From Methylococcaceae bacterium NSP1-2 (lineage in GTDB: Bacteria > Pseudomonadota > Gammaproteobacteria > Methylococcales > Methylomonadaceae), in assembly GCA_002256685.1 (NCBI GenBank), contig NQJH01000085.1:1-15425 (forward strand): a stretch of DNA of 15,425 nt, in the 5' to 3' direction. This document shows, piece by piece, positions 15,267 through 15,425 of this stretch. Positions within the stretch are counted from its first letter, which is position 1. Every line of letters begins with the position of its first letter. Under the pieces are notes generated by a model. That model was not told where the DNA came from and ran no database searches. It was given only the letters and a program-made list of their open reading frames with translations. The position numbers and the translations under genes are program-made.

Positions 15267-15425
15267 CTAGCCCAATTTAGGTGATAGTCGCACCAAACAC
15301 CGCTCCGCCTCAACCTCAGGTACATTAATTTTTATCAACGTCGTGTGGGTATTCATTTCTGCCAATTCCGCTTCTGGAATCTGCCCTTTCATCGCCAGCA
15401 ACACCCCGTTAGGGCTGAGTAAATG
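15267..15425 (-). CDS. rsmG: 16S rRNA (guanine-527-N7)-methyltransferase RsmG, C-terminal 52 residues
   Basis: The minus-strand frame is open from the window edge to the TAG at 15267-15269. It reads as the end of RsmG (GidB): HLLSPNGVLLAMKGQIPEAE, the last Rossmann strand with its KG motif, then INVPEVEAERCLVRLSP, equivalent to the family's closing VPxLxxERxLV block. RsmG methylates G527 of 16S rRNA using S-adenosylmethionine. Only the tail is visible, so the catalytic SAM-binding part cannot be checked. It converges with mtnC. Confidence 0.8.
   Translation of the reverse strand, partial: HLLSPNGVLLAMKGQIPEAELAEMNTHTTLIKINVPEVEAERCLVRLSPKLG

Overview
The window reads as chromosomal DNA of moderate to low GC from a gammaproteobacterium. 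It has dense genes, short gaps and several extragenic palindromes. A serine-glyoxylate aminotransferase gene followed by a hydroxypyruvate-reductase-type dehydrogenase gene is typical of serine-cycle C1 metabolism. That makes a Methylococcales-like methylotroph my best guess, with Thiotrichales-type sulfur bacteria as an alternative. This is inference from gene content, not a phylogenetic result.

Layout. Positions 1-1638 hold the 3' part of a membrane-bound class III adenylate cyclase gene. Positions 1742-3963 hold the aminotransferase/dehydrogenase pair, with a perfect 13-bp-arm palindrome between the two genes. Positions 4005-6081 hold a YhiN/HI0933-type flavoprotein gene overlapping a RIO-type kinase gene. 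A composite inverted-repeat element and a strong bidirectional terminator follow. On the minus strand lie an OprO/OprP-type phosphate-selective porin gene (6237-7605), interrupted by a frameshift, and a TerC-like DUF475 membrane protein gene (7784-8821). The porin has a very good promoter: four Pho half-sites in 11-bp register, correctly placed over a -10 box. Positions 9000-13245 hold a large c-di-GMP signalling gene (NMT1-type and SBP3-type periplasmic sensors, one transmembrane helix, three PAS domains, GGDEF and EAL), split near its 5' end by a frameshift. Positions 13358-15205 hold a methionine-salvage operon, mtnB-mtnD-mtnC, with overlapping genes. Its mtnC carries an in-frame amber codon. 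The window ends in the 3' end of rsmG on the minus strand.

How the genes relate. The aminotransferase and dehydrogenase are consecutive steps (glyoxylate + serine to glycine + hydroxypyruvate, then hydroxypyruvate to glycerate). MtnB, MtnD and MtnC are the late steps of methylthioadenosine recycling to methionine. The porin would import phosphate under PhoB control. The cyclase and the GGDEF/EAL protein make or break second messengers. The other genes look like independent housekeeping units.

The most striking feature is three disrupted reading frames in about 8.5 kb: porin, c-di-GMP sensor and mtnC. In the first two, conserved sequence also seems to be missing at the frameshift, so simple one-base sequencing errors do not fully explain them. 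I found no CRISPR array, insertion sequence, tRNA or rRNA, and no convincing undescribed multi-gene system.
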